Shown: in pieces, positions 7,629 to 19,249 of the stretch | Numbering within the stretch: position 1 is the first letter of the stretch | How the letters are laid out: the number at the start of each line of letters is the position of its first letter | Source: Epsilonproteobacteria bacterium (ex Lamellibrachia satsuma) | Lineage (GTDB): Bacteria; Campylobacterota; Campylobacteria; Campylobacterales; Sulfurovaceae | Direction of reading: 5' to 3' | DNA length: 48,774 bases | Assembly: GCA_003934925.1 (NCBI GenBank) | Contig: JQIX01000020.1 | Span: forward strand, 1 to 48,774 | The notes under the pieces: model-generated | What the model was told of the DNA's origin: nothing | Database searches by the model: none | Seen by the model: only the letters and a program-made list of their open reading frames with translations | Translations under genes and position numbers: made by a program

Positions 7629-8396
7629 ATGCAGCGTATTGTTATAAAAGTCGGTTCTCATGTCTTAACGGAAAATAGTGCTGTTGCAAAAATTCGTATG
7701 TTGGCACTTGTACAGCTTATAGCTGAACTTAAAGAAGATAAATATGAAGTGATCTTGGTAAGCTCAGGTGCTGTTGCTGCAGGGTTTACGCAACTTCCTA
7801 TAGATAGAAATTCAGTTGCCAATAGACAGGCTCTGGCAGCTATAGGCCAACCACTCCTGCTTAAGATGTATCAGGAAAAATTTGCCAAGTTTGACCTGCT
7901 TTGTTCACAAGTGCTTTTGAGTGCAGATGTTTTTGAATCTGATAAACATGTTGTACATGCAAAAGTGGCGATCGATACATTGCTGGAAAACAATGTCGTG
8001 CCTATCATCAATGAAAATGATACCGTGAGTATCGAGGAATTGGTCTTTGGGGATAATGATAGACTTTCGGCACATGTTGCGTATCATTTTGATGCTGAAC
8101 TGCTTGTGATCCTTTCTGATATCGATGCTTTTTATGACAAAGATCCTCATAAATACAAAGATGCCAAACAAAGGGCAGTGGTCACTGCTATATCTGATGA
8201 AGAGCTCAATGAAGAACATACTCCCAATAACGAATTTGCTACTGGTGGTATAGTAACGAAATTACAATCTGCAGATTTTCTTATGAAACATGGCAGGGCA
8301 ATGTTCCTTGCAAGCGGATTTGACCTTTCTGATGCAAGGTCTTTTCTTTTGAACGGAAAACATGCAGGCGGAACACTCTTTACGCAATACCAATAA
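7629..8396 (+). CDS. proB: Glutamate 5-kinase
   Basis: Amino-acid kinase of 255 residues that phosphorylates glutamate as the first step of proline synthesis. Signatures include KVGSHVLTE at the N-terminus, VSSGAVAAG, and INENDTVS near 132. It lacks the C-terminal PUA domain of the roughly 365-residue enterobacterial enzyme and ends after the kinase core. proA and proC lie together at 24.9-27.2 kb, so the pathway is complete within the window but split. AGGAGAG precedes the ATG. Confidence 0.93.
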   Translation: MQRIVIKVGSHVLTENSAVAKIRMLALVQLIAELKEDKYEVILVSSGAVAAGFTQLPIDRNSVANRQALAAIGQPLLLKMYQEKFAKFDLLCSQVLLSADVFESDKHVVHAKVAIDTLLENNVVPIINENDTVSIEELVFGDNDRLSAHVAYHFDAELLVILSDIDAFYDKDPHKYKDAKQRAVVTAISDEELNEEHTPNNEFATGGIVTKLQSADFLMKHGRAMFLASGFDLSDARSFLLNGKHAGGTLFTQYQ

Positions 8397-8410
8397 GTGT
8401 TTTATGGGTA

Positions 8411-8416
8411 TAGAAT
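8411..8416 (+). promoter_or_regulatory. Candidate -10 box of fmt
   Basis: GGGTATAGAAT in the short gap after proB resembles the GGGTATAAT form upstream of rplU. It lies about 26 bases before the fmt start. Confidence 0.4.
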
Positions 8417-8441
8417 AATCAAATATGTATAGGTGACAGGG

Positions 8442-9353
8442 ATGAAAAAAATAGTATATATGGGAACACCGGGCTATGCAAGAGCGATATTGGATGTACT
8501 TATACAAGCAGAAGATATGGAAGTATCATTGGTTTTGACACAGCCGGATCGTCCTGTAGGGCGTAAAAAGATTTTAACACCTCCTCCTGTAAAAGTATTG
8601 GCAAAAGAATATGGTATTGAAATATTACAGCCCAATCGTTTGAGTGATGAAGGGATAGAGGAGGCAATTAAAGCACAAAACCCTGATTTCATCATCGTCG
8701 CAGCATTTGGGCAGATACTTCCACAATCCATTCTGGATATTGCCCCATGTATCAATCTGCATGCTTCACTACTGCCGCAATACCGGGGTGCTTCGCCGGT
8801 ACAGCAGTCTTTATTAAATGGAGATGAGAAAACGGGTGTGACATCAATGCTGATGGAGGCGGGACTTGATACAGGGCCAATACTTGAAAAGATCGAGTTC
8901 ATCATTCCTAAAAATATGAGATTGAATGCACTGATGCAACAGCTTACAGAAGATGCTTGCAAACTTACACTTAGTACGATACGTAATTTTAATGAGATTA
9001 AACCTCAAAAACAGAATGAAAGCCAAGCATCTGTATGTAAAAAGATCAAGAGATCAGATGGGGAAGTGAACTTTGATGATGCAGAAACTATCTATAATAA
9101 ATATAGAGCCTTTGAAGGTTGGCCTGGAATTTTTGATGCGAAGGGTACAAAGTTTGATGATGTGACATTAGTAGATACACAGAGTACAAACAAGGCATAT
9201 GAGATACTTGGCTTTGAAGAGGAGAGTGTGATTGTTGGGTGCAACAAGGGAGCCTTGAAGATAGCGACACTTCAGCCGGCATCGAAAAAGGCAATGTCCG
9301 CAAAAGCATATTGTGTGGGAAAAGGGCTTAAAGTTGGACATCAAATATTTTAA
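8442..9353 (+). CDS. fmt: Methionyl-tRNA formyltransferase
   Basis: Formylates initiator Met-tRNA using 10-formyltetrahydrofolate. The N-terminal MKKIVYMGTPGYA and the catalytic region HASLLPQYRGASPVQ, with GVTSM following, are diagnostic. The length of 303 residues is normal, with a C-terminal OB-like half. A GTG at 8433 would add three residues; I prefer the ATG at 8442 because it begins at the conserved MKK. The 3' end overlaps birA. Confidence 0.94.
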   Translation: MKKIVYMGTPGYARAILDVLIQAEDMEVSLVLTQPDRPVGRKKILTPPPVKVLAKEYGIEILQPNRLSDEGIEEAIKAQNPDFIIVAAFGQILPQSILDIAPCINLHASLLPQYRGASPVQQSLLNGDEKTGVTSMLMEAGLDTGPILEKIEFIIPKNMRLNALMQQLTEDACKLTLSTIRNFNEIKPQKQNESQASVCKKIKRSDGEVNFDDAETIYNKYRAFEGWPGIFDAKGTKFDDVTLVDTQSTNKAYEILGFEEESVIVGCNKGALKIATLQPASKKAMSAKAYCVGKGLKVGHQIF

Positions 9354-9969
9354 GACTTTACCCTCAACACAACATTATCTGATAGAAGCATTACAAAAAA
9401 AGCTACTTAGCCCTCCTGTTGCGGTACTTGCCTTAGAACAAAGTGCTGGTGTAGGTAGTCGTAATAATGAATGGTCAGGAGGTAAAGGAAATTTTTTTGC
9501 TTCTATTGCAATTGGATTAGATGATCTTCCTGATGACCTTCCTCTTTCATCAGCTTCAATCTATTTCTCTTTTATCATGAAAAAAACATTGGAATCATTA
9601 GGTGAAAATATTTGGTTGAAATGGCCCAATGACCTCTATAAAAATGATGATAAAGTGGGTGGAACGATCACAAAAAAAATTAACAATGTTTTAGTGTGTG
9701 GAATCGGAATAAATTTGAAAAATTCTCAAAACGGCTACAGAGCCTTACAGTCCGATATTATACCTCAAATATTGCTCAAAAATTATCTCTTGGCACTTCA
9801 GAAATTTCCAAAATGGAAGCAGGTTTTTAGTGAGTATGAGGTAGAATTTGAATTAAGCAGAAAGTTTTCAGTTCATATTGAAAACTATCAAAAGAGCCTT
9901 GCAGACGCCAGTTTATGCGTAGATGGCTCTTTAATTATAGAAGGGGAGAAGGTGTACAGTTTACGATGA
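9334..9969 (+). CDS. birA: Biotin--[acetyl-CoA carboxylase] ligase
   Basis: A 211-residue ligase that attaches biotin to the carboxyl-carrier protein. The biotinyl-AMP loop is seen as GVGSRNNEWSGGKGNFF, and WLKWPNDLY binds substrate. It lacks an N-terminal helix-turn-helix, so it is a ligase only, not the BirA repressor. The start is uncertain: TTG 9334 gives MDIKYFKTLPSTQ and follows AAAAGGG; a GTG at 9313 is the alternative. It overlaps fmt by about 20 bases and parA by four. Confidence 0.85.
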   Translation: MDIKYFKTLPSTQHYLIEALQKKLLSPPVAVLALEQSAGVGSRNNEWSGGKGNFFASIAIGLDDLPDDLPLSSASIYFSFIMKKTLESLGENIWLKWPNDLYKNDDKVGGTITKKINNVLVCGIGINLKNSQNGYRALQSDIIPQILLKNYLLALQKFPKWKQVFSEYEVEFELSRKFSVHIENYQKSLADASLCVDGSLIIEGEKVYSLR

Positions 9970-10751
9970 GCGAAGTGATAAGTATAGCCAACCAGAAGGG
10001 TGGCGTTGGAAAAACAACAACAGCAGTAAACTTGGCAGCCTCTTTGGCAGAAAGAGGTAAAAAAGTACTTCTTCTGGATATCGATCCTCAGTCTAATGCG
10101 ACAACGAGTTTGGGATTTAACAGAAATGATTACGAGTTCAATATTTATCATGTTCTTATAGGTACAAAAAAACTCTCGGAAGTTGTCCTTAAAACAGCTA
10201 TAAAAAACCTTAGTCTTGTACCATCGAATATTGGGCTTGTCGGGATAGAAAAAGAGTTTTATAATCCTAATAAAAGGAACAGAGAATTGATTCTTAAAGA
10301 GAAGATCAAAGAAATTTCTAAAAAATTTGATTTTATTATCATTGATTCGCCTCCGGCACTTGGCCCTATTACTATTAATGCTTTGAGTGCTTCGGATTCT
10401 GTGATTATCCCAATACAGTGCGAATTTTTTGCGCTCGAAGGTCTTGCACAGTTACTTAATACAGTCAGTCTTTTAAAAAAGACGATCAATCCAAAGCTCA
10501 AGATCAAGGGCTTCCTGCCTACGATGTATTCCGGGCAGAATAACCTTTCCAAACAGGTACTTGCTGATCTGAGCCATCATTTTAAAGATAAACTTTTTCA
10601 CCGTAAAAAAACAAAAGAATGCATTGTTGTACCACGGAATGTAAAAATAGCAGAGAGTCCAAGTTTCGGTAAACCGGTTACGCATTATGCAACGAGCTCA
10701 AAAGGTTCTATTGCCTATAGAGATCTGGCAACAGTAATAGCGAGGGGATAA
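9966..10751 (+). CDS. parA: Chromosome partitioning ATPase ParA/Soj
   Basis: A 261-residue ParA-type ATPase with the deviant Walker motif KGGVGKTT at residues 11-18 and the DSPPALG strand for magnesium binding. It acts with ParB to segregate origins. The ATG at 9966 overlaps the birA stop (ATGA) and gives the conserved MSEVISIANQKGG N-terminus; an upstream in-frame start at 9915 would lie deep in birA. parB follows after three bases. Confidence 0.95.
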   Translation: MSEVISIANQKGGVGKTTTAVNLAASLAERGKKVLLLDIDPQSNATTSLGFNRNDYEFNIYHVLIGTKKLSEVVLKTAIKNLSLVPSNIGLVGIEKEFYNPNKRNRELILKEKIKEISKKFDFIIIDSPPALGPITINALSASDSVIIPIQCEFFALEGLAQLLNTVSLLKKTINPKLKIKGFLPTMYSGQNNLSKQVLADLSHHFKDKLFHRKKTKECIVVPRNVKIAESPSFGKPVTHYATSSKGSIAYRDLATVIARG

Positions 10752-10754
10752 AAC

Positions 10755-11624
10755 ATGGCATTGGGTAGAGGGCTGGGAGATATCCTTTCCGAGGTAGAAG
10801 AGGCATACGAAAAAGATTTGAGCAATATTGACAGTTTTGAACTTGAAGCACAGGGAGCACGGGTCGAAGAACTCCCAATCGATACTATTACTCCAAATCC
10901 TTTTCAGCCTCGTAAACATTTTGATGAAGAAGCACTTGCCGAATTAAGTAACTCTATCAGAGAACACGGACTGCTTCAGCCTATTGTAGTGATAGCAAAA
11001 GAAGATGGATATCTTCTTGTTGCCGGAGAGCGTCGTCTTAGGGCACATAAACTGGCAAAAATTTCAAATATCAAAGCAATTATTGCTGATGTTGATATCG
11101 ATGAGCTAAGACTTCGTGAACTGGCACTGATAGAAAACATTCAAAGAGAAAATCTTAATGCTATTGAGTTGGCAAACTCTTATGCTGAATTGATAGATGT
11201 ACATAAAATAACACATGATGAACTCTCAAGCATCGTACATAAAAGCCGCTCTCAGATCACCAATACAATGCGCCTGTTAAGCCTTTCGGAGTATGCGCAG
11301 AAACAAGTGGTTTCCGGGAAAATTTCTCAAGGACATGCAAAAATGCTGGTTGGGCTTGATGAAAAAAAACAAAAGATTATTATTGACAGTATTATCGGCC
11401 AAAAACTTAGTGTCCGTGATGCAGAAAAAATGGTAAAAAGCCATAAAGGAAATCTTTCAGCCACAGCGGTAAAAAAAGCAACACCTTATTTGCTTGAAAA
11501 ATATGCAAAAGAGCTGCAAACGGTATTGCCTTTCAAATATAAAATTAAAGCTAAAAGTATTGAGATAAGCTTAACTAATGAAAAAGATATTGAAAACTTT
11601 TTAACATTCCTCAAAAAACCATAA
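10755..11624 (+). CDS. parB: Chromosome partitioning protein ParB/Spo0J
   Basis: A 289-residue DNA-binding CTP-switch protein that loads on parS. The N-terminal MALGRGLGDIL tag contacts ParA; the ParB core begins near 40 (ITPNPFQPRKHFDEEALAELSNSI) and has the CTP-binding GERRLRAHKLA and ENIQRENLNAIELA boxes, then a helix-turn-helix near 150-175. I saw no perfect parS in the window, so its sites are elsewhere. Confidence 0.95.
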   Translation: MALGRGLGDILSEVEEAYEKDLSNIDSFELEAQGARVEELPIDTITPNPFQPRKHFDEEALAELSNSIREHGLLQPIVVIAKEDGYLLVAGERRLRAHKLAKISNIKAIIADVDIDELRLRELALIENIQRENLNAIELANSYAELIDVHKITHDELSSIVHKSRSQITNTMRLLSLSEYAQKQVVSGKISQGHAKMLVGLDEKKQKIIIDSIIGQKLSVRDAEKMVKSHKGNLSATAVKKATPYLLEKYAKELQTVLPFKYKIKAKSIEISLTNEKDIENFLTFLKKP

Positions 11625-11654
11625 ATTTTAACCAGCTTCTCATCTCCAAAATGC

Positions 11655-11660
11655 TAAAAT
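11655..11660 (+). promoter_or_regulatory. Promoter of the atp operon (extended -10)
   Basis: ATGCTAAAAT has TGC before TAAAAT, 26 bases before the first ATP synthase gene. The same TGnTAAAAT pattern precedes fabD and the 4501 lipoprotein. Confidence 0.5.
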
Positions 11661-11686
11661 AATGCGAAATTACACGAGGAGTTTTA

Positions 11687-12109
11687 ATGCTTGACATACA
11701 TTTACCATTGATGTTGTTCGTCTTAGCGTTGTTTCTAATCCTTCTTGTTCTTTTAAATAATATGCTATTTCAGCCCTTGGTTAAGTTCATGGATGACAGA
11801 GATAACTCTATAGCAAAAGATTTAAAAGCGGCAAAAGGTCTTAGCGGTAACAGCGATGAACTCAATGCCAAGGCAGAGGAAAATATTAGCGCTGCTAAAA
11901 ATGAAGCTGCCAAAATCAGACAGAAAGCGATTGATGGGGAAAAATCATTAGCTGCAAGTAAAGTCGAAACAAAACAAAGTGAGTTGGATAAAAAGTATGA
12001 GAACTTTGTAGAAAAGTTAGCTGCTGACAAAGAGAATCTTAAAAATTCTCTCCTTTCTCAAATGCCTCTGTTCAAAGAGAGCCTCAAAGCTAAGTTTAGC
12101 AAACTATAG
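11687..12109 (+). CDS. atpF': F-type ATP synthase subunit b'
   Basis: A 140-residue peripheral-stalk subunit: one N-terminal membrane helix (about residues 5-28, LMLFVLALFLILLVLLNNMLF) then QPLVKFMDDRD and a long alanine- and lysine-rich coiled coil. A separate b' beside b is typical of Campylobacterota and phototrophs. The start has GAGGAG. First gene of the operon; no a (atpB) or c (atpE) gene is adjacent. Confidence 0.92.
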   Translation: MLDIHLPLMLFVLALFLILLVLLNNMLFQPLVKFMDDRDNSIAKDLKAAKGLSGNSDELNAKAEENISAAKNEAAKIRQKAIDGEKSLAASKVETKQSELDKKYENFVEKLAADKENLKNSLLSQMPLFKESLKAKFSKL

Positions 12110-12121
12110 GAAAGGATGAAT

Positions 12122-12667
12122 ATGAAAAAATTGGCGTTATTCGCTTTACTCATGGTACCTGCTATCCTTTTGGCTAGCGGTGGTCATGCTGAAGAAAGTC
12201 GTTATCTTGCACAAACTGGTAGAGAGTCAGACTTTTGGCCAAGAGTGATCAACTTCACTATCTTTGCTGCATTGCTGTATTATTTGCTCGCAAATCCGAT
12301 CAAGAATTTCTTTAAAGAGAGAAAAGAAGGTATTGCGGCACAGCTTAGAGAAATAGAAGAAAAACTCCAGGCAGCCAAAGATGAGAAAAAAGAAGCTCAG
12401 ACTCGTTTGAATGAGAGTGAAAAGAAAGCTGAACAGATCATAGAAGATGCAAAAAAAGAGGCGGTACTTTTAGCGCAGAAGATAAGTGAGGCTAATGAGA
12501 ATGAGTTGGCTCTTATGGAGAAGCAGCTTCAAGAAAAAATAACTTTAGAAGAGAGAAAAGTTGCAAGAGAAGCAATTGATGAGATCCTGAGTGAGAATAT
12601 CACGAATGATGACATTATGCTTGATGAAGCTAAAGTTGTTGATATTATCTCCAAGAAGGTGGCATAG
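12122..12667 (+). CDS. atpF: F-type ATP synthase subunit b
   Basis: A 181-residue stalk subunit. It has an apparent N-terminal signal-like hydrophobic stretch (residues 3-20), then a second membrane helix near 42-60, then a long coiled coil. I chose the ATG at 12122, which follows AAAGGATG; another ATG at 12116 would add two residues. It abuts atpH with no gap. Confidence 0.92.
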   Translation: MKKLALFALLMVPAILLASGGHAEESRYLAQTGRESDFWPRVINFTIFAALLYYLLANPIKNFFKERKEGIAAQLREIEEKLQAAKDEKKEAQTRLNESEKKAEQIIEDAKKEAVLLAQKISEANENELALMEKQLQEKITLEERKVAREAIDEILSENITNDDIMLDEAKVVDIISKKVA

Positions 12668-13195
12668 ATGGAAGAGTTGATCGCTAAAAGATATGCAAAA
12701 GCACTTTCATCAGTAAGTAAAGATGTTGCGAGTATTGCAGAAGTACTTAATGTATTGAGTGCAGCCATAAGTACAGAGGAAGTGAGAATTGCTTTAACAT
12801 CTCCTATCATTACAAGTGAGAAAAAGACAGAAATGATTTTATCTACACTTGGTGACAAGGCAGATGCTACACTAGTGAATTTTATTAAAATATTAGGTGA
12901 GAACAAAAGACTCGATCTTATTCCTGCGATCACCAAAGTATTGAATGCAGATTTACAAAAAGAATCAAACCAGTACGAAGGTGTATTGAAAAGCAAAGAG
13001 ACACTTGGTAAGGACGAATTAAGTAAACTTGAAAAGACACTTAAAAAATATACAGGTTCTAAAATTAAATTGACACAGGAAAAAACGGACCTTGACGGAT
13101 TACGTGTTTCAGTTGATGATTTGGGTATTGAGGTTAACTTCTCCAAAGAGAGAGTTAAGGAACAACTAATTGGTTTCATTAAGAAATCATTATAG
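12668..13195 (+). CDS. atpH: F-type ATP synthase subunit delta
   Basis: A 175-residue subunit that links the stator stalk to the top of F1. The N-terminal helical half (RYAKALSSV) and the C-terminal LDGLRVSVDDLGIEVNFS strand pair match the OSCP/delta family. It starts one base after the atpF stop, indicating coupled translation. Confidence 0.93.
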   Translation: MEELIAKRYAKALSSVSKDVASIAEVLNVLSAAISTEEVRIALTSPIITSEKKTEMILSTLGDKADATLVNFIKILGENKRLDLIPAITKVLNADLQKESNQYEGVLKSKETLGKDELSKLEKTLKKYTGSKIKLTQEKTDLDGLRVSVDDLGIEVNFSKERVKEQLIGFIKKSL

Positions 13196-13219
13196 TTATC
13201 TACAAAGAAAGGAGTATCA

Positions 13220-14734
13220 GTGGCAGTAAAATTGCAAGCAGATGAGATAAGTTCAATCATCAAAGAGAGAATTGAGAACTTTGAGATTGATGTTGACATC
13301 AATGAAATAGGAAAAGTAGTAGGTATCGCGGATGGTATATCAACCGTGTATGGTCTTAACAATGTTATGGCAGGTGAGGTTGTAGAGTTTGACAACGGTG
13401 CTAGAGGGCTAGTATTGAACCTTGAAGAAGCAAACGTAGGTGTTGTTGTTCTGGGTTCCAGTGCCGGAATTGTAGAAGGTATGAGCGTTAAGAGAGCTGG
13501 AGAGCTTCTTAAAACACCAGTTGGTGATGCTTTGATGGGTAGAGTTGTTAACCCGCTTGGTGAAGCTATTGATGGTAAAGGTGCTATTGAAGCAGCAGAG
13601 CATAGATTTGTTGAAGAGAAAGCACCGGGGATCATGGCTAGAAAATCAGTTCATGAACCACTTCAGACTGGTATCAAAGCGATTGATGCACTTGTACCGG
13701 TTGGTAGAGGTCAAAGAGAGCTTATCATTGGTGATAGACAAACTGGTAAAACAACTTTGGCTATCGATACGATCATCAACCAAAAAGGTCAAGATGTTGT
13801 ATGTATCTATGTTGCGATCGGTCAAAAACAATCAACAGTAGCTGCTACAGTGAAAAAACTTGAAGAGCATGGTGCAATGGATTATACGATCGTTGTCAAT
13901 GCAGGTGCATCTGACTCTTCAGCGCTTCAATTCCTTGCTCCATATGCCGGTGTAACAATGGCTGAGTACTTTAGAGACAATGGCAGACATGCAGTTATCT
14001 TCTATGATGACCTTTCCAAACATGCGGTTGCATACAGAGAGATGTCATTGATCCTTAGAAGACCTCCGGGTCGTGAAGCATACCCAGGTGATGTTTTTTA
14101 TCTTCACTCAAGACTTCTTGAAAGAGCTGCAAAGCTTTCAGATGAGTTGGGTGCCGGTTCTATTACTGCATTCCCTATTATTGAAACTCAAGCAGGCGAT
14201 GTTGCGGCGTATATTCCGACCAACGTTATCTCAATTACTGATGGTCAGATCTTCCTTGAAACTGACTTGTTCAACTCAGGTATAAGACCAGCGATCAGCG
14301 TAGGTCTTTCAGTATCTAGAGTTGGTGGTGCTGCTCAGATCAAAGCGACTAAGCAGGTTTCCGGTACATTGAGACTCGATCTTGCTTCATTTAGAGAGCT
14401 TCAGGCATTTGCACAATTTGCATCTGATCTTGACGAACATACAAGAGCACAGCTAGAGCGTGGTCAAAGAATGGTAGAAGTCCTTAAGCAAGGACCATAT
14501 GCTCCAGTACCGGTTGAGAAGCAAGTTGTCATTATTTTTGCAGGTGCAAACGGATACCTTGATGATATTCCTGCAAGCTCTGTAACGAAATTTGAGGCAG
14601 ATCTTATGCCTTTTATGGAAGCAAAATATGCAAATATCCTGGATTCTATCAGAAATGAGAAAAAAATTACTGATGAAACAGATGCAGAATTACGTAAAGC
14701 TATCGAAGATTTTAAAGCTTCATTTGCTGGATAA
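13220..14734 (+). CDS. atpA: F-type ATP synthase subunit alpha
   Basis: A 504-residue non-catalytic nucleotide-binding subunit of F1. The P-loop GDRQTGKT is at 171-178. [17 protein letters not shown] and the arginine finger region are conserved. Starts with GTG after AAAGGAG. A long antisense open frame covers this gene and atpH but is a composition shadow. Confidence 0.97.
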   Translation: MAVKLQADEISSIIKERIENFEIDVDINEIGKVVGIADGISTVYGLNNVMAGEVVEFDNGARGLVLNLEEANVGVVVLGSSAGIVEGMSVKRAGELLKTPVGDALMGRVVNPLGEAIDGKGAIEAAEHRFVEEKAPGIMARKSVHEPLQTGIKAIDALVPVGRGQRELIIGDRQTGKTTLAIDTIINQKGQDVVCIYVAIGQKQSTVAATVKKLEEHGAMDYTIVVNAGASDSSALQFLAPYAGVTMAEYFRDNGRHAVIFYDDLSKHAVAYREMSLILRRPPGREAYPGDVFYLHSRLLERAAKLSDELGAGSITAFPIIETQAGDVAAYIPTNVISITDGQIFLETDLFNSGIRPAISVGLSVSRVGGAAQIKATKQVSGTLRLDLASFRELQAFAQFASDLDEHTRAQLERGQRMVEVLKQGPYAPVPVEKQVVIIFAGANGYLDDIPASSVTKFEADLMPFMEAKYANILDSIRNEKKITDETDAELRKAIEDFKASFAG

Positions 14735-14746
14735 GAAAGGCTTAGA

Positions 14747-17049
<2,303 letters not shown>

Positions 17050-17070
17050 GTAGATCTTTAAAGGATAATT

Positions 17071-17457
17071 ATGGAACTTATGAAGCTAGAAATAGTCACA
17101 CCGAACGGTATGATCTTTGATGGTGAAGTAAAACAGGTAACATTACCAGGGGCAGAGGGTGAATTTGGTGTTTTGCCAAAACATGCCACTTTGGTTTCGT
17201 TACTCGATACAGGTGTGATCGTGATCGAAAAAGCGGATGGAAGTGAAGTAGCAGTTGCTATTAATTCCGGATACGTAAAAGTCGAAGAAGAAAAAACCAC
17301 ATGTATCGTTGATGGTGCAGTTGCTATCTCCGGAGAAGAGAGTGATCTTGCTAAAGCACTTGAAGATGCAAAAGCATTGCTTAAGAGTGCAGAAACCTCT
17401 AATACAGCTATCGCTTCTGCGGTGAGCAAAGTAGAGCAAATCGGAAAGTCTTTCTAA
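17071..17457 (+). CDS. atpC: F-type ATP synthase subunit epsilon
   Basis: A 128-residue rotor subunit with the beta-sandwich start MKLEIVTPNGMIFDGEV and LPGAEGEFGVLPKHA, then a helical C-terminal half that can inhibit ATP hydrolysis. Start preceded by AAAGGA. Last gene of the ATP synthase set; tolQ starts two bases after its stop, so the Tol genes are probably co-transcribed with it. Confidence 0.96.
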   Translation: MELMKLEIVTPNGMIFDGEVKQVTLPGAEGEFGVLPKHATLVSLLDTGVIVIEKADGSEVAVAINSGYVKVEEEKTTCIVDGAVAISGEESDLAKALEDAKALLKSAETSNTAIASAVSKVEQIGKSF

Positions 17458-17458
17458 C

Positions 17459-18031
17459 TTGGGGTCTCTCCTAGATTATTTCATAGGCAGCAGTGCAATT
17501 ACTATTTTTGTACTGTTGCTTCTTTCCGGATATTTTATCGCTACATTCTGGGTCTTCCTGGATAGATTTTATATCTTAAACTCACGTATAAACTCTGAAG
17601 CAAAATCACTTAAGGCACTTTACACAGGTCAGTCAAAATCAGTGGCGAGTAACTCACTTATTTTTACTTATCTGAGTCGTGTCAATACGCCTAACAAAGC
17701 CATACTTGAAGCCGCATCCTCCGATGCCATACGTGTTTCCACAAAAGGGTTGACCTGGCTTTCTATCATGGCATCCACGTCGCCGTTCATCGGCCTTTTT
17801 GGTACGGTCATTGGAATACTTGAAACCTTTTCAAGACTTGGAACACAGTCGAGTGCCTCTTTGAGTGTCGTGGCTCCGGCTATTGCTGAAGCACTTATTG
17901 CCACTGCTGCCGGTATTGCAGTTGCGATCTTTGCCTATACATTCCACCTTATTTTGAAACGTAAGGCATATGAACTCTCTTCGCTTCTGGCATCTCAGTC
18001 TGAAGTGATACTTTCTCAGGTAGGGGAGTGA
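17459..18031 (+). CDS. tolQ: Tol-Pal proton channel subunit TolQ (MotA/TolQ/ExbB family)
   Basis: A 190-residue inner-membrane protein with three membrane segments (about 12-35, 100-122 and 140-160), including SPFIGLFGTVIGIL and the small-residue-rich helix IAEALIATAAGIAVAI. With TolR it uses the proton gradient to drive TolA. The start appears to be TTG, two bases after atpC, without a clear Shine-Dalgarno. It could be named exbB; the tolB-pal-cpoB genes downstream favour tolQ. Confidence 0.85.
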   Translation: MGSLLDYFIGSSAITIFVLLLLSGYFIATFWVFLDRFYILNSRINSEAKSLKALYTGQSKSVASNSLIFTYLSRVNTPNKAILEAASSDAIRVSTKGLTWLSIMASTSPFIGLFGTVIGILETFSRLGTQSSASLSVVAPAIAEALIATAAGIAVAIFAYTFHLILKRKAYELSSLLASQSEVILSQVGE

Positions 18032-18038
18032 GGCTCAC

Positions 18039-18425
18039 ATGTTCTCCTGGGATGACAATCCGGATCTGAACATCACACCTCTAGTAGATGTAATGCTGGT
18101 ACTGATGGCTATTTTGATGATCACTGCGCCTACGATCACTTTCCAGGAGCAGATAGACCTCCCCCAGGGCTCCAAAACGGTCAAAGTTACCAAACCCAAA
18201 ACACTTACTATCCGCATGGATAAGAACCAAAAAATATATCTCAATAAAGACACCTATGCCTTAGATACTTTTGCAGATGATTTTGTGAATCAGTCTGCAA
18301 AGTTCGATAAAAACTCCGAAGTCTATATCCGTGCAGATGAACAGCTTAAATACAAAGATGTGATGTATTTGCTTAAAAGTGTTAAAGCAGCCGGCTTTGA
18401 AAAGGTTTCCCTTATAACGCTATGA
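18039..18425 (+). CDS. tolR: Tol-Pal protein TolR (ExbD/TolR family)
   Basis: A 128-residue protein with one membrane helix whose proton-carrying aspartate lies in NITPLVDVMLVLM (D17). The periplasmic part follows. Starts seven bases after tolQ and overlaps tolA by four bases (ATGA), so the three form a coupled set. Confidence 0.87.
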   Translation: MFSWDDNPDLNITPLVDVMLVLMAILMITAPTITFQEQIDLPQGSKTVKVTKPKTLTIRMDKNQKIYLNKDTYALDTFADDFVNQSAKFDKNSEVYIRADEQLKYKDVMYLLKSVKAAGFEKVSLITL

Positions 18426-19240
18426 GTGATAAATCTCCTAAACTCATCTGGGGTATCTTGGCTTTTGCTATCTATTTTACTTTGCTGGGATTGCTTGTTT
18501 TTTATTTTAATACACGTAATGAAAATAAACCTGTGCATTATGTTAAAAAAAATGAACATCGTATCCAGGTGGCACTTTCCTCACCCAAAAAAGCTGTGAA
18601 TCCCAAACCTAAAGTCAAACCGAAGCCAAAGCCAAAGCCAAAACCAAAACCAAAAAAAGTGCTGAAAAAAAAGGTCAAATCAAAAGTAAAGCCAAAGCCA
18701 AAACCAAAAAAAGTGGTAAAGAAAAAGGTCAAAAAAGAAAAAGTAGTCAAAAAGGTAGTAAAGAAAAAAGATGTAAATCTTACGAAACCTAAAAAGAAAG
18801 CTTTGGATCTTTTTGCAAATGTCAAAACATCCAAAAAGAAGAGTATTATCAAAGTGAGTGATAAACCCATAAAATCAACACCCAAAAATGACTTGATAAA
18901 AGTGACTGAAAAACCTCTGACAGCAAGCGAACGTATCAGTTCTTCACTTAAACTCCAAAAGAACAGTGACAGTGGTGTGGAAGATGCTTATCTGGCTAAA
19001 GTACAAAGTATGTTGGAAGATTGGCCTGCTCAGAGTGAATATGCCGGTGAAAAAGTAAAAGTTCTATTATTTATCGATCCTACGGGATCGTTTGAATTCA
19101 AACTTAAAACGGCTTCAAATAATGAAAATTTCAACAGGGGACTGATAGAATATTTAGAACAACTCCAAACTATAGGTTTTGGCCATCATAAGGGCAACAG
19201 AACCTATAAATTCGAAGCAGATTTTATTGCGAAAGAGTAG
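18422..19240 (+). CDS. tolA: TolA/TonB-like energy transducer
   Basis: A 272-residue protein with one N-terminal membrane helix (about 10-29), then a lysine-proline linker of repeated KP and KPK units (about 57-150) and a compact C-terminal domain (about 190-272) resembling TolA/TonB C-termini. It carries energy from TolQR across the periplasm to the outer membrane. The DNA of the linker is a near-tandem AAGCCA/AAACCA repeat (about 18613-18720). TonB is possible by composition, but tolB-pal downstream favours TolA. Confidence 0.75.
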   Translation: MSDKSPKLIWGILAFAIYFTLLGLLVFYFNTRNENKPVHYVKKNEHRIQVALSSPKKAVNPKPKVKPKPKPKPKPKPKKVLKKKVKSKVKPKPKPKKVVKKKVKKEKVVKKVVKKKDVNLTKPKKKALDLFANVKTSKKKSIIKVSDKPIKSTPKNDLIKVTEKPLTASERISSSLKLQKNSDSGVEDAYLAKVQSMLEDWPAQSEYAGEKVKVLLFIDPTGSFEFKLKTASNNENFNRGLIEYLEQLQTIGFGHHKGNRTYKFEADFIAKE

Positions 19241-19249
19241 GGAAAAAAG

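Noticed and set aside
12529-13635. 368-codon open frame on the minus strand across atpF-atpH-atpA
   Set aside because: Antisense to three unmistakable ATP synthase genes; serine/leucine-rich composition is a shadow of their codon pattern.
18538-18885. Minus-strand frame rich in FGFGFG opposite tolA
   Set aside because: Direct shadow of the Lys-Pro repeat DNA.
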